A DNA stretch of 8,783 nt from Planctomycetaceae bacterium (GTDB lineage Bacteria; Planctomycetota; UBA1135; GCA-002686595), in NCBI GenBank assembly GCA_013360535.1, contig JABWBL010000111.1, positions 1-8,783 on the forward strand, written 5' to 3'. Below the pieces are notes generated by a model, which was not told where the DNA came from, made no database searches, and saw only the letters and a list, made by a program, of their open reading frames with translations. Below are positions 5,851-8,783 of the stretch, one piece after another (positions within the stretch are counted from its first letter, which is position 1; every line of letters starts with the position of its first letter). The position numbers and the translations under genes are program-made.

Positions 5851-7235
5851 TTGTGACGGACAATGATGTGGTTCTGCGGGACTACAACCCGCACTGGGCC
5901 GACCCGGCACGGCGGTTGGCGCGCTTCCAGTTCGAGCGGGTGCAGCTCGAGCGCTGCGTGCGTCATCTGGCGGAGGACGGGTCGGGCCGGGCCCTCGCCC
6001 TGATCGGACCGCGGCACGTCGGGAAGACGGTCCTGGTCCGGCAGGTCGCCGACCGCTTGCTCGAGCGGGGACTGAACCCGCGCAACGTCCTGTACTGCAA
6101 CCTCGCCGACGAGCGCTGGCCCAAGGCTCCCAGTCCGCGCGAGATCGTGCGCGCCGCCGAGGCCGAGCTCGGGTCCAGCGAGCGGCTGTACGTGCTGCTC
6201 GACGAGATCCAGGTCGTGCCGAAGTGGGATGCGTGGCTCAAGCTCGCGGTCGACGAGGGGCGGCACCGTTTTCTCGTCACGGGGTCGGCTGCGACGGCGC
6301 TGCGCTCCGGCGCACGCGAGTCGGGGCTCGGGCGTTGGGACGAGCTCGCGATCGAGCCGCTCTCGTTCGCGGAGTTCGTCGCGCTGACGAGTGGCCTGCG
6401 GAACGTGAACGAGCTCTCGGAGCGGCCTGCGCCGAACGCCCTGGCGCGCTACATGACGTTCAGCGGCTTCCCCGCGCACGCGTTCGTGGAAAGCGCGGCG
6501 CTCGTTCGCGAGCGACTGCGCGAGGACATCGTCGAGCGTGCGATCGTGCGCGACTTGCGCCGGCTGCGCATCGATCTCGAGCAGGTCCGTAGGCTGTTCC
6601 TGCACCTCACGCAGAGCTCCGGCTCGATCCTCAACGCCCTGCAGCGCGCGGCCGACCTCGAGGTCAATCGCAAGTCGCTGGCGAAGTGGGTCGACGTCCT
6701 GCTCGACACGCGCCTGCTCGTCGCGCTCGATCCGACGACGACCCGGCAAGGGCGCGGAGCCGCCAAGGCCGCACGGACGCTGCGGGCGCGACCGAAAGTG
6801 CACGTGGCCGACCACGGCATCGTCCACGCCTTCGCGCCGGTGCCCGCGCCGCTCGAGGATCCGCATTTCCGCGGGCAGATGGTCGAGGCCATGGTGTTTC
6901 GGCACCTGCGTGAGGCGCAGAGGCTCGTGCGGGAGCGGCGCGAGCTGTTCGCGCGTGTGGGGGAGCTCCAGCTCGGATACTGGCGCGACACCAGCGGCGA
7001 GATCGACTTCGTCGTGGACTCGCGAGCCGGGCGGATCGCGCTCGAAGTGACGGCGGCGACGCGGCCGACTGCGGAGAAACTCGCCAAGCTGCGCGCCGCA
7101 GCGCGGCGAGCCGGAGCGACGCGGACGCTGGTGGTCTGCGGCGGTCCATCCGGAGACAGTCAGGACGGCATCGAGATCGTCGGGCTCGAGGAGTTCCTGC
7201 TCGCGCCCCTGCACTACGTGGAGGCCACCCAGTGA
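5844..7235 (+). CDS. AAA_14 ATPase with DUF4143 C-terminal domain (COG1373-like)
   Basis: This 463-residue protein is a typical AAA_14/DUF4143 P-loop ATPase. Walker A is GPRHVGKT at 55-62; Walker B is LYVLLDEIQ at 115-123 with D120 and E121. A sensor-like TGS follows at 146-148, then GR at 163-164 and the family signature EPLSFAEF at 171-178. Residues about 220-330 are helical and end in a winged-helix-like part. The C-terminal domain (about 340-463) has the PD-(D/E)xK-like arrangement E348, YWR 379-381, GEIDFVV 385-391 and LEV 400-402. The residue after LEV is Thr403, where family members usually have Lys, so nuclease activity is doubtful. Family members are widespread and poorly characterised. 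The ATG at 5844 lies inside an inverted repeat and has no Shine-Dalgarno site; an in-frame GTG at 5853 is an alternative. The NPHW at 15-18 matches an NPxW N-terminus I associate with the family. The next gene overlaps its stop by four bases. Confidence 0.93.
   Translation: MSIVTDNDVVLRDYNPHWADPARRLARFQFERVQLERCVRHLAEDGSGRALALIGPRHVGKTVLVRQVADRLLERGLNPRNVLYCNLADERWPKAPSPREIVRAAEAELGSSERLYVLLDEIQVVPKWDAWLKLAVDEGRHRFLVTGSAATALRSGARESGLGRWDELAIEPLSFAEFVALTSGLRNVNELSERPAPNALARYMTFSGFPAHAFVESAALVRERLREDIVERAIVRDLRRLRIDLEQVRRLFLHLTQSSGSILNALQRAADLEVNRKSLAKWVDVLLDTRLLVALDPTTTRQGRGAAKAARTLRARPKVHVADHGIVHAFAPVPAPLEDPHFRGQMVEAMVFRHLREAQRLVRERRELFARVGELQLGYWRDTSGEIDFVVDSRAGRIALEVTAATRPTAEKLAKLRAAARRAGATRTLVVCGGPSGDSQDGIEIVGLEEFLLAPLHYVEATQ
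5849..5865. repeat. Second short inverted repeat at the start of the ATPase gene
   Basis: CATTGT at 5849-5854 is the reverse complement of ACAATG at 5860-5865, with a five-base spacer. It shares two bases with the right arm of the larger palindrome, so as RNA the two hairpins would compete. It may be a second half-site or an accident of short sequence. Confidence 0.33.
7220..7224 (+). promoter_or_regulatory. Ribosome binding site inside the ATPase gene, for the AlbA_2 gene
   Basis: GGAGG, a full Shine-Dalgarno core, lies seven bases before the GTG at 7232 and within the last codons of the ATPase gene. It decides the non-ATG start of the second gene. With the GTGA start/stop overlap it points to translational coupling. 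Confidence 0.75.
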
Positions 7236-8419
7236 AGCCCAGCGAGCTGATCGGGAAGGTGGAGGGTCCGTTGCTCGAGTTCAAGGCGGCGGAGGTGCTC
7301 AAGGACCCGAGGAAGGTCGCACGCGAGGTCGTGGCGATGCTCAACGCGTCAAACGGCAGGGACGTGGGGGAGATCTGGATCGGAGTCGGCGAAACAGCCT
7401 CCAAAGCGAGCGCGCTTCACGGAGTTCCGGAGGCTGAGCTCCAGAGGGCGCGATTGCGGGACAGTCTGGTCGACACGATCGAACCGATGCCGCGCAGCGA
7501 GGAGGTCGCCGTGACTGTCGTGTCGCAGGCGGGATTGCAGCCGCTCATTCGCATCGAGGTACTTTCGGCCGCAGTCCGCAAGCCGTTCGCCCTGCTGAAG
7601 GATGGCGCTCGTCACTACTACGTGCGCGTGCAAGATCGGACATCAGTTCTCGCTTACGATGAACTTCGGAGTGCTTGGCAAGTTGAAGCGCGCGTGAATG
7701 CCGACAGGCCGCAGGGCGCGATGGCGCGACTCTCGAGCTATCGATCTGCCGCGGTCAGCCGTGATGGCTCTCGCCTCTGGATCGGCGTGGCGCCGCACGA
7801 GGATCTCCAGTTGTCCTTGGACGACGAGTCGGTCCAGGCGCTCTTGCTCAGACCGTCCGCGACCGGCAACCGTGAAGAAGGCTGGAATCATGTACGCCCG
7901 TTCATGGAGCTCAAAGTCTTCAAGGACGGGCGCCAGACCGGAGACCTGAGTTGGGGACTCACGAAGCTGCGTCGTAACGGGGACATCGAGTTCGACATTC
8001 CAGTCGAACGCCTGCGACTGACCAGCGGGGATCGACATCTCGCTCGGAACGAACTCCATCCATACGCCCTTCTGGAATACCCCACGTCCATCGTTCGCCT
8101 GGCGGGGAAGCTCGCGAAGCTCGGAAGGAGCCCGTGGTTCTCTGCGAGCCTCATGCTCACGCGGATCCGTGGTTGGCAACTTTGGCCGTACGCACCAGAT
8201 CTCATGGGATGGAGAGTCGAACCGTTCGGCGTGGGCGAGTACGACGAGGCAGACGACCTGACGATCGAGCGGATCGACTTCAGCCGCGAAGAACTTGCCG
8301 GCAACGCGGATGCCTGCGCGTACCGCATCGTCAAGCAGATCTATGAGGCGTTCCACCTGGAACCGAGCAAGATCCCACGCGTGTTCGACCCCAACACCGG
8401 CCGCCTCAACTTGGAGTGA
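7232..8419 (+). CDS. AlbA_2 (Schlafen-type) domain protein with unrecognised C-terminal half
   Basis: This 395-residue protein starts at GTG 7232, which overlaps the ATPase stop (GTGA). Residues about 5-146 look like an AlbA_2 domain: EGPLLEFK at 11-18, the helix REVVAMLNASNG at 31-42, GEIWIGVGE at 46-54, then IRIEV at 106-110 and the closing HYYVRVQDRTSV at 128-139. AlbA_2 is a putative nucleic-acid-binding domain that in Schlafen proteins forms part of a tRNA/rRNA endonuclease core. E11, E16 and K18 are the polar residues I would examine first. Residues 150-395 match nothing I know. They alternate beta-rich and helical stretches (WIGVAPHEDLQLSL at 183-196, MELKVFKDGR at 225-234, SASLMLTRIRGW at 304-315) with no helix-turn-helix or ATP-grasp features seen. 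Parts of this half are near 53-58% GC by hand count, well below the ATPase gene. A terminator-like hairpin follows. The protein could be a defence effector or a regulator of the pair; neither is proven. Confidence 0.87.
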   Translation: MKPSELIGKVEGPLLEFKAAEVLKDPRKVAREVVAMLNASNGRDVGEIWIGVGETASKASALHGVPEAELQRARLRDSLVDTIEPMPRSEEVAVTVVSQAGLQPLIRIEVLSAAVRKPFALLKDGARHYYVRVQDRTSVLAYDELRSAWQVEARVNADRPQGAMARLSSYRSAAVSRDGSRLWIGVAPHEDLQLSLDDESVQALLLRPSATGNREEGWNHVRPFMELKVFKDGRQTGDLSWGLTKLRRNGDIEFDIPVERLRLTSGDRHLARNELHPYALLEYPTSIVRLAGKLAKLGRSPWFSASLMLTRIRGWQLWPYAPDLMGWRVEPFGVGEYDEADDLTIERIDFSREELAGNADACAYRIVKQIYEAFHLEPSKIPRVFDPNTGRLNLE

Positions 8420-8424
8420 GCCCA

Positions 8425-8448
8425 TCGGTCGGGGAGGCGCCCGATCGG
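8425..8448 (+). terminator. Terminator-like hairpin after the AlbA_2 gene
   Basis: CGGTCGGG at 8426-8433 pairs with CCCGATCG at 8440-8447 (eight pairs including one G-U), with a six-base loop; a further U-G pair is possible outside. It begins a few bases after the stop codon at 8417-8419. No T-run follows, so termination would be weak or factor-assisted. Position at the end of the two-gene unit is the main support. Confidence 0.42.
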
Positions 8449-8479
8449 CTGGCAGATCCGGCGACGGGCTCTCGGTCAT

Positions 8480-8489
8480 TGCCATGGCA
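8480..8489. repeat. 10-bp perfect palindrome upstream of the sugar kinase gene
   Basis: TGCCATGGCA is fully self-complementary and lies 38 bases before the kinase start codon, in the 108-base gap. It could be an operator or be chance; no promoter boxes can be placed with confidence around it. Confidence 0.22.
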
Positions 8490-8511
8490 CCAATTCGGGA
8501 GGAAACTTGGG

Positions 8512-8518
8512 GGAGGAG
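8512..8518 (+). promoter_or_regulatory. Strong ribosome binding site for the sugar kinase gene
   Basis: GGAGGAG ends nine bases before the ATG at 8528. It is one of the few clear Shine-Dalgarno sites in the window and fixes the start of this gene. Confidence 0.75.
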
Positions 8519-8527
8519 CAGCCAAGC

Positions 8528-8783
8528 ATGCAGATCCCGGATTTCTCGAAACTGCACGTGGGGGTGGTCGGCGACCTGATCGCGGACCACTACTTGGTCA
8601 CGCAGCCGCGGTCGCTGTCGCGGGAGGCGCCGGTGATGGTGCTGCGTTGGCAGGGGGAACACGTGCAGGCGGGTGGCGCGGCGAACGTGGCGCGCAACGT
8701 GCGCTCGCTGGGGTGCGCGACGCGGCTGCACGGAGCGCTCGGGCGCGATGCACGCGGGCGCGAGCTGGCGGAGTTGCTCGAGG
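8528..8783 (+). CDS. rfaE1: PfkB-family kinase, likely D-glycero-beta-D-manno-heptose-7-phosphate kinase (5' part only)
   Basis: The first 85 residues are present and the gene runs off the right edge. The N-terminus of the RfaE/HldE kinase domain is visible: VVGDLIADHY at 13-22, SREAPV at 31-36 (family form SPEAPV) and GGAANVARN at 49-57, the PfkB sugar-binding signature. In the known pathway this kinase phosphorylates heptose 7-phosphate at C1 on the way to ADP-heptose for the lipopolysaccharide core, in the cytoplasm. Whether this protein also has the C-terminal adenylyltransferase domain (bifunctional HldE) cannot be seen. Some planctomycete and myxobacterial relatives may act on other sugars, so the substrate is inferred. 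The start is fixed by the strong ribosome binding site just upstream. Confidence 0.83.
   Translation, partial: MQIPDFSKLHVGVVGDLIADHYLVTQPRSLSREAPVMVLRWQGEHVQAGGAANVARNVRSLGCATRLHGALGRDARGRELAELLE

Noticed and set aside
5547..7214. A 555-residue minus-strand open frame
   Set aside because: It is antisense to the ATPase, which has intact Walker motifs and family signatures; the antisense product has none.
5755..8454. CTGGCA at 5755-5760 and 8449-8454 as a target-site duplication around the ATPase/AlbA_2 cassette
   Set aside because: Six bases shared between two sites are expected by chance, and no terminal inverted repeats, transposase or integrase are present.

Overview
The window is very GC-rich DNA with densely packed genes, strong G/C preference at third codon positions and little Shine-Dalgarno use. 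It carries a partial sugar kinase of the ADP-heptose (lipopolysaccharide) pathway type and a large single-pass membrane protein with carboxypeptidase-regulatory-like domains. These suggest a high-GC Gram-negative bacterium of the planctomycete or myxobacterial sort. That placement is an inference from gene style, because the window has no rRNA or other marker gene.

Layout: (1) 1-836, minus strand: a small DUF1294 membrane protein followed by purE of purine biosynthesis, which runs off the left edge. (2) 901-1542, plus strand: a divergent, unrecognised 213-residue protein. (3) 1558-3564, minus strand: a 668-residue membrane-anchored protein with beta-sandwich repeats. Its stop lies 15 bases from the stop of the convergent neighbour, with a GC hairpin across the junction. 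(4) 3565-3675: a divergent intergenic region with six closely spaced G-runs. (5) 3676-5749, plus strand: a B12-binding-type radical SAM enzyme and, seven bases on, a small membrane protein, probably one transcript. (6) 5750-8448, plus strand: an accessory-looking two-gene cassette. It has an AT-rich palindrome over the first start codon, an AAA_14/DUF4143 ATPase, then an AlbA_2 (Schlafen-type) protein whose GTG start overlaps the ATPase stop by four bases, and a terminator-like hairpin. (7) 8528-8783, plus strand: the 5' end of a PfkB-family kinase resembling D-glycero-beta-D-manno-heptose-7-phosphate kinase, with a clear Shine-Dalgarno site.

The housekeeping genes (purE, the heptose kinase) flank the rest. 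The most interesting part is region 6. An ATPase with a nuclease-like C-terminal domain, which lacks the usual lysine, is translationally coupled to a putative nucleic-acid-binding or RNA-cleaving AlbA_2 protein with an unrecognised C-terminal half. Their control region is an obvious operator candidate. The arrangement resembles an autoregulated defence or toxin-antitoxin-like module, but no immune function can be shown from sequence alone. No tRNA, rRNA, CRISPR array, transposase or integrase was seen.
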